A stretch of DNA of 55,115 bases from SFWF01 sp045638145 (GCA_045638145.1 JAZUAU010000007.1:1-55115); one strand, 5' to 3'. Shown: positions 25,402-33,979, counted from the first letter of the stretch. Numbers and translations: made by a program. Notes: generated by a model from the sequence alone, not told the origin.

Positions 25402-26280
25402 TTATTTTTTTAAAGAACCAATATTAGCGGCAACCATTTTAATTCCACTAATGAGAATAAAGATTTTGAAAACAGAAAAGAGAAACACCGAAACGTATAA
25501 AAAACCCTCAAGTCCCGAAAAGATATCTCCCATTGCGGCGGTGCTGACAGCCGCAACGTACGGGTAACGGAGTGTACTCGCGAATCCGCCTCCAAAAATG
25601 AGTAGTGTGCCGAGAGTAAAAAGCAAAATGAAGACCCCTCCCACAATACTACCGAAAAAAACAGGGCGCACATTTACATCTTTTCCAAATATTAACGCCA
25701 CGCTTACTATAGCCGCCACCGATATACGAAGAGCGGTTTTTAAGCCGTTTACTGCTACTACCGCTATATTGGGCGCGCCGCTTGGCATTATATATTTAGT
25801 GTCCATTTTAGGAAGAGAGAAGAGAAATATTACAAGTGTTAGTACGGCTCCTAGCACAAAAAAGATTACCGCCGTTTTTTCTACTACGCTGACACCGCCC
25901 TTTGTTAAAATAAGGGCAACCGTAATGAAAAATGCGGCTACCGACCAAAGTGGTGCTTCGGGCAACACCTCGGCTACTGTAAATTCAGAAAACTCTTTAA
26001 GGGTCACGGCGGTAAAAAGTGCCATAAAAAGCCCCGCCGCAAGGTTGGAAAGCAAAATAATGGTCTTTTTAAGAGGCGTTATCACTGCCTTCTCTGTAAA
26101 AATTAGCTTTGGAATCAAAACAAAGCCGAGGGTTATAGAAACTGCTGAAACAACAGTTGCCATAGCGATGCTCAGAATATCGGTGCCGTCGGAATTAAAA
26201 ATCGGCAGGGCAATTACCGATGCCGCTGCGAGGGAGAGAGCGACCGATGAAAATGCTCCCAGACTTTTAAGTTTTTGCAC
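25402..26280 (-). CDS. Spore germination permease, GerB/GerAB family (short)
   Basis: A 292-residue membrane protein with about eight hydrophobic segments. Together with GerA and GerC it should form a nutrient receptor in the inner spore membrane, GerB being the APC-superfamily subunit that binds the germinant. The early LAAASVIALP matches the usual G-x-x-x-L-x-LP region of TM1. At 292 residues it is shorter than the roughly 360 typical of the family, and the ending GIKMVAANIGSLKK suggests the last two helices are missing. I see no frameshift continuation. It is the last gene of the gerA-gerC-gerB order, two bases after gerC. Confidence 0.75.
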   Translation of the reverse strand: MQKLKSLGAFSSVALSLAAASVIALPIFNSDGTDILSIAMATVVSAVSITLGFVLIPKLIFTEKAVITPLKKTIILLSNLAAGLFMALFTAVTLKEFSEFTVAEVLPEAPLWSVAAFFITVALILTKGGVSVVEKTAVIFFVLGAVLTLVIFLFSLPKMDTKYIMPSGAPNIAVVAVNGLKTALRISVAAIVSVALIFGKDVNVRPVFFGSIVGGVFILLFTLGTLLIFGGGFASTLRYPYVAAVSTAAMGDIFSGLEGFLYVSVFLFSVFKIFILISGIKMVAANIGSLKK

Positions 26281-26282
26281 CG

Positions 26283-27239
26283 CTATTCCTCCCTTACCGT
26301 AAATTTTGCATTCTTATAATACTTTTCAAAATCCGCCTTTATTTTTTCATATATCTCGGGGTTTTTTCGCTCTAATTGAAGCTCAATTCCGAAAAGGTCG
26401 GTATCAAATTCCGATAAAACTGATTTCACCTCTTCGGTAAACAGCGCACTTTGCGGGTTTGAACGAATAGCAATATTAACAAAAAGCCTATCCTCCGAAA
26501 AATTAAAATCCATTTTCGAAGATGCCGTTTTAAGCTCTTCGCTCTTATAATAATCGCTTATTTCTCCGCCCTCAAACACGTTCCGAAGGAGTGCATAAAC
26601 CCTACTCTCACGCATATCGAAAAGGACGGTAGGCTTATTGTCTTTATAAAGGGTCAGTCCCACCATACGAATATTATCGTCTGCCGTAAATCTTGGAAGG
26701 GCGAAAAGTGACACACTTTGCATCCTTGCGGTTTCTATCTCATAAATGGCAGAGTGTGCGCCTAGGCCAAGTTCTTTTGCAGTTTTATCAGCTATATCAC
26801 TTATTTCATAGCCGTTTCCGCCCTCTGCAGCAGACAGTAAACTATTTGCATTATCTGCAGAAATCATTCTTGCCGATAGCGGTGTTTTCAGCCTGTCGAT
26901 GCAAAAAAGAACCACCATGTTTAAAGCTTCTTCGGCAACGCTTTCACCCAGAACAACCGCCCGACAATGTGTAAATTGAAGCTTTCCCACACTACCTGCG
27001 ACAATTTTTTCAAACGCATCTCCTATGTTGTTTCCCCTTGTAAAAAGGATTTTTCCACTCTCTTCACTACCACCTGCAATACGAAGCGAAAAAATCCATT
27101 CTTCATCTTCTTTGTCAAACCCCACGGCAGAAACGAAATTTTGCTCGTTTGGTACCGAGGTACGCCCCAAATCGCGGCACCCCGACAACCCACACGAAAT
27201 TAAAACCAAACCTATAATAACTGCAAAAGCCTTTCTCAT
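26283..27239 (-). CDS. Spore germination lipoprotein, GerC/GerAC family
   Basis: A 318-residue lipoprotein. The signal peptide ends in SCGLSGC, with Cys21 as the lipid site, followed by RDLGRTSVPNEQNFVSAVGFDKED, the typical GerAC start (C-W/R-D-x-R, then V-x-x-x-G-x-D). The C-terminal half has the family pattern of alternating strands and a final long helix (LQLERKNPEIYEKIKADFEK). It should lie on the outer face of the inner spore membrane and is required for receptor function. Its ATG overlaps the gerA stop by four bases. Confidence 0.82.
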   Translation of the reverse strand: MRKAFAVIIGLVLISCGLSGCRDLGRTSVPNEQNFVSAVGFDKEDEEWIFSLRIAGGSEESGKILFTRGNNIGDAFEKIVAGSVGKLQFTHCRAVVLGESVAEEALNMVVLFCIDRLKTPLSARMISADNANSLLSAAEGGNGYEISDIADKTAKELGLGAHSAIYEIETARMQSVSLFALPRFTADDNIRMVGLTLYKDNKPTVLFDMRESRVYALLRNVFEGGEISDYYKSEELKTASSKMDFNFSEDRLFVNIAIRSNPQSALFTEEVKSVLSEFDTDLFGIELQLERKNPEIYEKIKADFEKYYKNAKFTVREE

Positions 27240-28702
27240 CTTTGTCTTGTTTCATCCTTTTTTTGAATGGGCGGTCTTTTTATCATATCACGCCACGATG
27301 TACGCGCCATCGAGTCCTTTAGGCTCTGTCTGCTGAGGTTTCTGAGGTTAACGGTATAATCAAGTCCAAAAGACTTGAGAGACAATATATGTCCGAGTAA
27401 AATGCTTAAACAACCGAGAACGCCGTATATTCCAAAAAATGCAGCAAGCAGAGTTATTGCGATGCGAGACACAAAAACGGCTGTGCGAAGCCGCGGCACC
27501 ATAAGCCCTGCAATTCCGCTCACAGCTACTGCAATAAGCATATGTGCACTGACGATTTTTGCCTCAACCGCTGCCTGTCCCACCACAAGTCCTCCGACTA
27601 TACTAAGTGCGTGTCCAACGCTTTGAGGCATACGAAGTCCCGCTTCTTTCAGGGTTTCAAAAACGAAGATTAAAAGCAACGCCTCTAAGGTGGGCGAAAA
27701 GGGCACACCCTTTCGGGCATTTGCGATTGAGAGGGCAAAGGCGGGTGGCAGCACCTTTATATGAAATACCGAAACGGCGAGATACAGTCCTGTTACGCTA
27801 ATACTTAAAAAGAAGCAGATTATTCGGATAATTCTTGAAAATGACGCCATTTTATAGTCGGTATAGTAGTCCTCATCCGACTGGAAATTTTCGCTGAAAA
27901 GGTATGGCACCGTTAAAACAACGGGTGTGCCGTCGACCACAACAGCAATTCTGCCCTCTAAAAGATTCGCCGCAACAATATCTGGGCGCTCGGTGGTGCC
28001 CGTAGTTTTAAAAATCGAACCGCAGTTATCCCGAATCAACTCGTTTATATAGTTTGTATCTAGTATGCCGTCAATATTGATTTTCTGCAGACGCTTCTTG
28101 AGTAGCTCAAGGGTCTTTTCCGACACAAGGCTGTCAAGATAGCATATAAAAACGAGGGTATCTGTGCGTCTTCCAATCCTCATAGTTTCAATAGCAAGGT
28201 CGGGGGTTAAGAGTTTTCTTCTTATCATCGCGAGGTTAAACATAGCCGCTTCATCAAACCCCTCACGCGGACCGCGAAGAATCCTCTCGTTTTCGGGCTC
28301 GCTGATCCCCCTTGTGCGCCAGCCTTTTGCATTTACAATAATCCCTTTTTGGCTTCCTTCGGTTAAAAGTAAAAGGTCGCCGTAAAGCACCGAGCGTATC
28401 ATTTCCTCTAAGTTATCGCTCATCTTTGCCTCGCCCGCAAAAAGTCTTGACAGCAGGAATGCCGCCCTGTCCTCCCACGGAGCTTCGTTTGAGCGCACTA
28501 TTGGCTTTACAACAGATTCGTTTATTATCTGGTTGTTTACCATACCGTCAAAATAAAATATTACGGCATCCACGCCGCCTGCAGAGGTTACCGTACGCGA
28601 GCGAAGTACCGAATCCTTTGCAAAGATGCCCCGTACAAGCTCGGTGTTTTCTGCGAGATTTTTTGTGAGCTTTACAGTTTTTAAATCAAGCGAGCTTTTC
28701 AA
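27236..28702 (-). CDS. Spore germination receptor subunit GerA family
   Basis: A 488-residue protein of the GerA/SpoVAF family. A soluble N-terminal region of about 270 residues includes FYFDGMVNNQIINESVVKPI and GRRTDTLVFICYLDSLV, which are conserved family features. VVVDGTPVVLTVPYLFSENFQSDEDYY precedes about four or five membrane helices. The PFSPTLEALLLIFVFETLKEAG string and VGGLVVGQAAVEA in the membrane half are also family marks. The start appears to be TTG at 28702 with GGGAGTGG upstream. A candidate forespore promoter is at 28722-28751. The receptor genes show that the organism makes endospores. Confidence 0.85.
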   Translation of the reverse strand: MKSSLDLKTVKLTKNLAENTELVRGIFAKDSVLRSRTVTSAGGVDAVIFYFDGMVNNQIINESVVKPIVRSNEAPWEDRAAFLLSRLFAGEAKMSDNLEEMIRSVLYGDLLLLTEGSQKGIIVNAKGWRTRGISEPENERILRGPREGFDEAAMFNLAMIRRKLLTPDLAIETMRIGRRTDTLVFICYLDSLVSEKTLELLKKRLQKINIDGILDTNYINELIRDNCGSIFKTTGTTERPDIVAANLLEGRIAVVVDGTPVVLTVPYLFSENFQSDEDYYTDYKMASFSRIIRIICFFLSISVTGLYLAVSVFHIKVLPPAFALSIANARKGVPFSPTLEALLLIFVFETLKEAGLRMPQSVGHALSIVGGLVVGQAAVEAKIVSAHMLIAVAVSGIAGLMVPRLRTAVFVSRIAITLLAAFFGIYGVLGCLSILLGHILSLKSFGLDYTVNLRNLSRQSLKDSMARTSWRDMIKRPPIQKKDETRQR

Positions 28703-28721
28703 AAATTATCCACTCCCAAAA

Positions 28722-28751
28722 CAGTATTTGCGCCAAAATATGAAACTATGC
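28722..28751 (-). promoter_or_regulatory. Candidate forespore (sigma-F/G) promoter for gerA
   Basis: On the minus strand GCATA (28747-28751) and GCAAATACTG (28722-28731) are 15 bases apart, resembling the Bacillus GywTA-N15-GnrAnAnTw pattern. Position and gene type fit; the match is not unique. Confidence 0.4.
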
Positions 28752-28802
28752 GCGCCGTCTTGCATATCATATATTGAGTTTTCAAAGATTGGGAGAATTT
28801 AT

Positions 28803-29324
28803 ATGGATAAATCGGTCATTGATAAATACATAGAAGAAATGAAAAGAATGAGCGCTCGGGCAAATCCGACTTTGAAAAGTGAGCCCGTAGCGGCAAGCCC
28901 CGTAATCCCCGCAATCACAGAAACAGTAAATGAAAATCTGACTGGAGAGGGTTATCTTTCTGTGAACGTCACATCGGTCAGAGGACTATACCCGATAAAA
29001 AATGCAAAGGTAACCGTTTTTACGGGGCGGGCAGACAGTATGCAAAAGCTTTTTGAGGGCTATACCAACGAGAGCGGAAAAACCGAAACATTTTCACTTC
29101 CCGCGCCGCCACTTTCCCTTGCACAAAGCCCCGAGAACAGCCAGCCCGTTTATGCAGAATATAACGTGCTTGCCGAGGCAGACGGCTTTATACCCGCAAT
29201 CAATTATTCACTTGCCATTTTCGATAAGGTGACCTCCCTTCAAAATATGAATCTTATCCCCAAAACCGTCTTTAGCGACAATTCGCCAATAGTCACTGAT
29301 GAAGAAAACAAATACGAGCTTTAG
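28803..29324 (+). CDS. Hypothetical spore-associated protein with Ig-like/CarboxypepD_reg-type domain
   Basis: A 173-residue protein. The ATG at 28803 has a GGGAGA ribosome binding site; the frame is open further upstream but without a start signal. Residues 1-45 are helical and charged (SVIDKYIEEMKRMSARANP). The rest, from GEGYLSVNVTSVRGLYPIKN through AKVTVFTG, GYTNESGKTETFSLPAP and VLAEADGFIPAINY, looks like a carboxypeptidase-regulatory/transthyretin-like beta-sandwich. No signal peptide is seen. It lies ten bases before the SpoIID-like gene and is divergent from gerA. Weak CATANNNT elements at 28763-28775 could be mother-cell sigma-E/K -10 boxes. Confidence 0.6.
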   Translation: MDKSVIDKYIEEMKRMSARANPTLKSEPVAASPVIPAITETVNENLTGEGYLSVNVTSVRGLYPIKNAKVTVFTGRADSMQKLFEGYTNESGKTETFSLPAPPLSLAQSPENSQPVYAEYNVLAEADGFIPAINYSLAIFDKVTSLQNMNLIPKTVFSDNSPIVTDEENKYEL

Positions 29325-29333
29325 GAGGACTTT

Positions 29334-30704
29334 ATGCCCGAAGAAAACGTTTTTCAGTCAATCCCCGAAACAATAACCGTGCATCTTGGTCCGCCCGACA
29401 GCGACGCCGAAAATATCACCCTGCCCTTTGCCGATTATGTTAAAAATGTTGCATCAAGCGAAATATATCCAAACTGGCCCGAAAATGCCCTTAGAGCCAA
29501 TATCTACGCCATTACTACATACGCGCTAAACCGCATTTATAACGAGTGGTATCCCTCGCGAGGCTACGATTTTGATATAACGAACACCACGCGATATGAC
29601 CAGGCATTTGTGAAAGACCGCGACATATTTGAAAACATAAGTCGGCTGGTAGACGACCTTTTTAACGATTATGTGGTAAAGGACGGCACTGTTAACCCCT
29701 ATTTCACCCAGTTTTGCAATGGTACTACCTCAACCTGCGAAGGATTGTCTCAATGGGGAACCGTAACACTTGCCGAGCAAGGCAGAACACCCTACCAAAT
29801 ACTTCAAAACTATTACGGAAACGATATAAATATTATTGAAAATGCACCCGTAGAAAACCTTTCCGAATCCTACCCTGGGTCTCCGCTACGGCTTGGGGAT
29901 GCAGGTAACAATGTTAAAATAATCCAAACCGAGCTTAACAGAATAGCACAAAACTACCCCGCTATTCCGAAAATACCCGAGGAAAATGGATTTTTCGACA
30001 CGGCAACCGAGGCGGCGGTCCGAAAATTCCAAGAGGTTTTTAATCTTGCAGTAGACGGAATTGTGGGCAAGTCGACATGGTATAGTATAAGGCGGTATTA
30101 CGTAGGTGTCAAAAGCCTTTCGGAGCTTGTGAGTGAGGGGGTAACGGTAGAAGAGGCTCAACTTCCCTTTGAAACCGAGCTCAAGGTAGGCTCTGCGGGC
30201 GAGGCGGTGCGGCTTATTCAGTATTACCTTGCCGTTATTGCATATTTCCTCGGCACTGTGCCGCTTCTTCCCATAAACGGAATTTATGATGCCGTAACAG
30301 AAAACGCCGTCCGCACCTTTCAGGAGGTCTATGGTGTAAATCCCACTGGAGAGGTAGACATCGCAACCTGGGACCGCCTTCGCGAGGTTTATATTTCGGC
30401 AGTCTCCTCTATCCCCGATTCCTTCTACGGCAATCGTGCAAAGCTTTATCCGGGGTATTTTCTGACCGAGGGGCTTCGTAACAACGATGTCCGCGACCTG
30501 CAGACCTATCTATCAACAATCGGCAGATTTTATAAAGACCTGCCCGAGCTTCCCGTTACGGGATATTTCGGCAGTCAGACCGCCGCCGCAGTTGAAACCT
30601 TTCAGCGACTTTTCGGGCTTAACGTCACGGGTGTTGTGGGACCCGTAACATGGAACGATATTGCAAAGCAGTACGATTTTTTAGTAGAAACAGAAAACCT
30701 ATAA
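29334..30704 (+). CDS. SpoIID-like domain with three peptidoglycan-binding domains
   Basis: A 456-residue protein without a signal peptide. Residues about 30-165 resemble a SpoIID lytic transglycosylase core: YVKNVASSEIYPNWPENALR aligns with the motif carrying the catalytic Glu (here Glu43), then NIYAITTYALNR, and later STCEGLSQWGTVTLAEQG and YQILQNYYG, the usual ending of the fold. Three PG_binding_1 repeats follow at about 186-265, 285-370 and 380-450, each with a GxxGxxVxxxQ start and an AVxxFQ core. The likely role is binding and cutting glycan strands of spore or sporangial peptidoglycan. Lack of an export signal suggests action from within a compartment of the sporulating cell. It is probably cotranscribed with the 173-residue gene. 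Confidence 0.75.
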   Translation: MPEENVFQSIPETITVHLGPPDSDAENITLPFADYVKNVASSEIYPNWPENALRANIYAITTYALNRIYNEWYPSRGYDFDITNTTRYDQAFVKDRDIFENISRLVDDLFNDYVVKDGTVNPYFTQFCNGTTSTCEGLSQWGTVTLAEQGRTPYQILQNYYGNDINIIENAPVENLSESYPGSPLRLGDAGNNVKIIQTELNRIAQNYPAIPKIPEENGFFDTATEAAVRKFQEVFNLAVDGIVGKSTWYSIRRYYVGVKSLSELVSEGVTVEEAQLPFETELKVGSAGEAVRLIQYYLAVIAYFLGTVPLLPINGIYDAVTENAVRTFQEVYGVNPTGEVDIATWDRLREVYISAVSSIPDSFYGNRAKLYPGYFLTEGLRNNDVRDLQTYLSTIGRFYKDLPELPVTGYFGSQTAAAVETFQRLFGLNVTGVVGPVTWNDIAKQYDFLVETENL

Positions 30705-30711
30705 AAGATAT

Positions 30712-30740
30712 ACGCCGACACTTGCGGTCGGCGTTTTATT
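30712..30740 (+). terminator. Terminator after the SpoIID-like gene
   Basis: ACGCCGAC and GTCGGCGT arms around a 7-base loop, followed by TTTTATT. Confidence 0.85.
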
Positions 30741-30750
30741 ATTGTATAAT
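30722..30750 (+). promoter_or_regulatory. Promoter of radC, overlapping the preceding terminator
   Basis: TATAAT (30745-30750) lies 17 bases after TTGCGG (30722-30727). The -35 region falls in the loop and arm of the terminator. Confidence 0.5.
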
Positions 30751-30782
30751 AGATTAAACACTGACTACAAGGAGAAATCCCA

Positions 30783-31481
30783 TTGAAAGATAATATTCAC
30801 GCAGGTCACCGTGACCGCCTTAGAAATGAATTTTTAATCCATCGGGAGCCTACCAAAATGCCCGAACATAAACTTCTCGAAATGCTTCTTTTTTATGGCA
30901 TTCCTCAAAAGGATACAAATCCGATAGCACACGACCTGTTAACCAAGTTTGGCAGTTTTTCTGCCGTTTTTGAGGCAGACGTATCCGAGCTTGCCGCCGT
31001 TAAGGGCATGACCAAAAATGCCGCTACACTTATCAAGCTTATAATACCCCTTGCAAAGCTTTATATAAACGAGAAATATGAAAAGCCCGACCGCTTTACT
31101 AATATGTCGGACATTGGCGAGTTTATTTTTATGAAATATCTTGCCGCCACAAACGAAAGACTTTGCCTTCTCTGCCTTGACAGCCTTGGTTCTATGCTTT
31201 CCTTTGACGTTATCTGTGAGGGTACTCTTGATTCGGTTGGAGCCGGCATTCGCCCCATAATCGAGCGTGCCCTTCAGCTTCGCGCACATTCTATCGTAAT
31301 CTCTCATAACCACCCGGGTGGAATTGCAATTCCGTCTAAGGAGGACGTTGAGGTTACCCTTGCCCTTAAGGAAGCGGCAAATCTTTTATCCATAAAGCTT
31401 TGCGACCATATTATTGTTGCAGGAAGTGATTATATTTCTATGGCAGAATCTTCGGAATATAAGGGGATTTTTGATAGATGA
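30783..31481 (+). CDS. radC: RadC family JAB/MPN protein
   Basis: A 232-residue cytoplasmic protein. An N-terminal helix-hairpin-helix-like part (LLTKFGSFSAVFEADVSELAAVKGMTKNAA) precedes the JAB domain with the metal motif SHNHPGG and the upstream Glu and downstream Asp (SKEDVEVT) of the JAMM-type centre. RadC was named for DNA repair, but that role is doubtful; a metalloprotease or nuclease-related activity is possible. The start is TTG with AAGGAG at a good distance. It overlaps the pseudouridine synthase gene by four bases. Confidence 0.88.
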   Translation: MKDNIHAGHRDRLRNEFLIHREPTKMPEHKLLEMLLFYGIPQKDTNPIAHDLLTKFGSFSAVFEADVSELAAVKGMTKNAATLIKLIIPLAKLYINEKYEKPDRFTNMSDIGEFIFMKYLAATNERLCLLCLDSLGSMLSFDVICEGTLDSVGAGIRPIIERALQLRAHSIVISHNHPGGIAIPSKEDVEVTLALKEAANLLSIKLCDHIIVAGSDYISMAESSEYKGIFDR

Positions 31482-32440
31482 AAAGCTTTACCGTAACAAA
31501 AAACGATGCCGACAAGCGGCTTGATAAATTTATTGCAAAGGCGATTCCTCTATTGCCTCAAGCGCTTATGTATAAGTATATCCGCACAAAGCACATAAAG
31601 GTAAACCGCAAAAAGGCTGAAATCTCAACAAGACTTCGCGAGGGTGATATTGTTGAAGCGTGGATCAACGATGAATTTTTCGGTGAGGTAAAACCGAAAC
31701 ACGAGTTTTTATCGGCACCGACAAAGCTCGATATCGTTTATGAGGATGAAAATATCATCCTTGTTGATAAAAAGCAGGGACTTCTCGTTCATCCCGACGA
31801 AAAAGAGTTTAAGGATACCCTGATTTTCAGAATCCAGCATTATCTTTATGAAAAGGGCGAATATAAGCCCGACCTTGAAAACACTTTCAAGCCTGCCCTC
31901 GCCAACCGAATCGACCGAGGCACAGGAGGAATTGTAATTGCCGCAAAAAATGCCGAGGCTCTTCGTATTCTATGCGACAAAATAAAGGGCCGTGAAATAG
32001 ACAAGCAGTATCTTGCCGTAATTCACGGTGTTCCAAAAGAAAAAGAGGCAACCCTTGAGGGCTACCTAGAAAAAAACGAAGACAAAAACAGAGTTTATCT
32101 GAAGAAAAGCCGAGAGGACGGCGCACTTACAATCAAAACACGCTATCGCACCCTTATAACGAGGGATAATCTCTCACTTATTGAGGTTGATTTGCTGACC
32201 GGCAGAACCCACCAGATAAGAGCCCATATGGCATCAATCGGACATCCTCTGCTCGGCGACGGAAAGTACGGCAAGACGGCGGTCGATAAGAAAAAAGGCT
32301 ATACTAGACAGGCTCTCTATTCCTATAAACTGACCTTTAATTTTAAAACCGACGGAGGAATACTTGAATATCTAAACGGAAAAGAGTTCAAGGTGCCCGA
32401 CGTCTGGTTCGCAAGAGAACTATTTGATTATTATGTATAA
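31478..32440 (+). CDS. RluA family 23S rRNA pseudouridine synthase
   Basis: A 320-residue enzyme that converts specific uridines in rRNA to pseudouridine. An N-terminal S4 RNA-binding domain (KRLDKFIAKAIPLLPQALM, IKVNRKKAE) is followed by the catalytic domain. ANRIDRGTGGIVIAAK contains the motif with the catalytic Asp, and LIEVDLLTGRTHQIRAHM is the conserved RluA-family motif. It is closest in layout to RluC/RluD; the exact target uridine cannot be read from sequence. The ATG overlaps the radC stop (ATGA), implying coupled translation. Confidence 0.88.
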   Translation: MKSFTVTKNDADKRLDKFIAKAIPLLPQALMYKYIRTKHIKVNRKKAEISTRLREGDIVEAWINDEFFGEVKPKHEFLSAPTKLDIVYEDENIILVDKKQGLLVHPDEKEFKDTLIFRIQHYLYEKGEYKPDLENTFKPALANRIDRGTGGIVIAAKNAEALRILCDKIKGREIDKQYLAVIHGVPKEKEATLEGYLEKNEDKNRVYLKKSREDGALTIKTRYRTLITRDNLSLIEVDLLTGRTHQIRAHMASIGHPLLGDGKYGKTAVDKKKGYTRQALYSYKLTFNFKTDGGILEYLNGKEFKVPDVWFARELFDYYV

Positions 32441-32441
32441 G

Positions 32442-32473
32442 AAAAAGGACTGTGGTTTTCCACAGCCCTTTTT
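32442..32473. terminator. Bidirectional terminator
   Basis: AAAAAGG-A-CTGTGG and CCACAG-C-CCTTTTT arms with a TTTT loop and one mismatch; T-runs on both sides serve the pseudouridine synthase gene and the converging deaminase gene. Confidence 0.8.
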
Positions 32474-32474
32474 G

Positions 32475-32954
32475 TTACAGTTCAAACTCAACCTTCTTGC
32501 CGCCGGCGGTGTAGGGAGTGAGCTTTACGCCTGCCGCTTCGAACATACGGGTAGATGCCGTTACCGAATCGGTGCCTGCATACTTGTTGCTCTTGTAAAT
32601 AATTTCGGAGATACCCGACTGGATAATTGCCTTTGCGCACTCATTACAGGGGAAGAGGGTTACGTAAACACGGCTACCCTCTAATGAGCCGCCGCGGAAA
32701 TTAAGTATCGCGTTAAGCTCGGCGTGGCAAACATAAAAATACTTTGTGTCGAGGTTACCACCCTCTCTGTCCCAAGGGAACATATCATCATCGCAGCATC
32801 TCGGCATTCCGTTATAGCCAACCGACAGTATCTTGTTATCCTTACTTACTATGCACGCACCGACCTGTGTTGACGGGTCCTTACTTCTCTCTGCCGATAG
32901 CTCGGCAATACCCATAAAATATTCATCCCAAGAAAGATAACCTGTTCTTTTCAT
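32475..32954 (-). CDS. dCMP deaminase (ComEB family)
   Basis: A 159-residue zinc deaminase that should turn dCMP into dUMP, feeding thymidylate synthesis. CHAELNAILNF contains the H-A-E metal/proton-shuttle motif and LFPCNECAKAII the P-C-x-x-C zinc motif. The N-terminal part YFMGIAELSAERSKDPSTQVGA is the usual start of the deoxycytidylate deaminase family. The gene lies five bases after the HAD phosphatase gene on the same strand and has a weak ribosome binding site, consistent with coupling to that gene. Confidence 0.9.
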   Translation of the reverse strand: MKRTGYLSWDEYFMGIAELSAERSKDPSTQVGACIVSKDNKILSVGYNGMPRCCDDDMFPWDREGGNLDTKYFYVCHAELNAILNFRGGSLEGSRVYVTLFPCNECAKAIIQSGISEIIYKSNKYAGTDSVTASTRMFEAAGVKLTPYTAGGKKVEFEL

Positions 32955-32959
32955 AATTT

Positions 32960-33610
32960 TTACACCTTTTCAATTATTTTAATAAGCTCTTCCGCTTTGT
33001 CTATTATGTAATCTGCGCCGTCTCTCAAAAGCTCCTCGCGAGGTCTGAAGCCCCACGAAACACCAACAGCCGTAAAGCCTGCATTTTTCCCGGTTTTCAT
33101 ATCCACTCCCGAATCGCCTACAAAAAGCACCTCGGCAGGCTCTGCGCCAAATTGTTCCGCTATCCAAAGAGGACAAGAGGGGTCGGGCTTTAAGGGGAAG
33201 CGGTCGTTTTGACCAAAGACGAAAGAAAACTTGCCGTCAAAATATTTTTCAACAACCTTTTCGGTCATATTCTGAATTTTATTCGAGCAAACGGCAAGGG
33301 CTATTCCCATTCCCTTTAACGCCGAAAGCATTTCGGAGACACCATTATAGGGCACCGTTTTATCGAGATAATGCTCCCCGTAAAATGTGAAAAACTCATC
33401 TAACATCGAGCGTATCTTTTCTTCGGGGGTATCCTTTGGGCTTGCCTTTTTAACAAGATTATAACAGCCTGTGCCCACAAAGTAGAAATACTCCGCTTCG
33501 CTGTGGGTGGGAAATCCGTTTTTATCTAAAACAAAGTTTACGGCGGCCGCCAAATCGCCAATAGTGTCAGTCAGCGTTCCGTCCAGGTCAAAAACTACTG
33601 CTTTTATCAT
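32960..33610 (-). CDS. HAD family phosphatase (phosphoglycolate phosphatase-like)
   Basis: A 216-residue HAD hydrolase. Motif I is VVFDLDGTLTDT, with nucleophile Asp and acid Asp; motif II is the Ser in LAVCSNK; motif III is the Lys in FPLKPDP; motif IV is FVGDSGVDMKTG. A C1-type helical cap lies between motifs I and II. These features match the Gph/PpaX group. The substrate is unknown; phosphoglycolate, pyrophosphate or a nucleotide are all possible, and the deaminase next door makes a nucleotide plausible. ATG at 33610 is preferred over the TTG one codon earlier because of GAGG spacing. Confidence 0.85.
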   Translation of the reverse strand: MIKAVVFDLDGTLTDTIGDLAAAVNFVLDKNGFPTHSEAEYFYFVGTGCYNLVKKASPKDTPEEKIRSMLDEFFTFYGEHYLDKTVPYNGVSEMLSALKGMGIALAVCSNKIQNMTEKVVEKYFDGKFSFVFGQNDRFPLKPDPSCPLWIAEQFGAEPAEVLFVGDSGVDMKTGKNAGFTAVGVSWGFRPREELLRDGADYIIDKAEELIKIIEKV

Positions 33611-33690
33611 CAATTCAGCCTCATTTCTCTGCTCATTATATCAAAAAGACTATCAAATTACAACAAATATATAAAATTTGAAAAAAAGAC

Positions 33691-33719
33691 TTGCAAAATG
33701 GACGGTTTTCTGTTATTAT
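33691..33719 (+). promoter_or_regulatory. Promoter of rpmB
   Basis: TTGCAA (33691-33696), 17-base spacer, TATTAT (33714-33719). A leader of about 65 bases follows before the start codon. Confidence 0.7.
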
Positions 33720-33790
33720 ATCATTTGCTATTGAATACTGATTGGTCGATTATGCCCATCAGGCAAATCTAATAAGGAGGTGCAGTGTCC

Positions 33791-33979
33791 ATGGCAAAGT
33801 GTGATATCTGCAGCAAGGAAATTGCTTTCGGCATTAAGGTTTCTCATTCTCACAGAAGAACTAACAGAACTTGGAAGCCCAATGTTGTAAAGGTTAAGGC
33901 CATCGTTAACGGCTCACCCCGTCGAATCAATGTCTGCACCCGTTGCCTTCGTTCAGGCAAGGTTGTAAGAGCTATTTAA
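33791..33979 (+). CDS. rpmB: 50S ribosomal protein L28
   Basis: A 62-residue basic protein of the large ribosomal subunit. MAKCDICSKEI and CTRCLRSGKV supply two CxxC pairs, so this is the zinc-binding (C+) form of L28. SHSHRRTNRTWKPN is the conserved RNA-binding stretch. A GTG two codons upstream is in frame, but ATG at 33791 lies 10 bases after AAGGAGG and matches the family start. It is a single-gene unit with its own promoter and terminator. Confidence 0.95.
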   Translation: MAKCDICSKEIAFGIKVSHSHRRTNRTWKPNVVKVKAIVNGSPRRINVCTRCLRSGKVVRAI

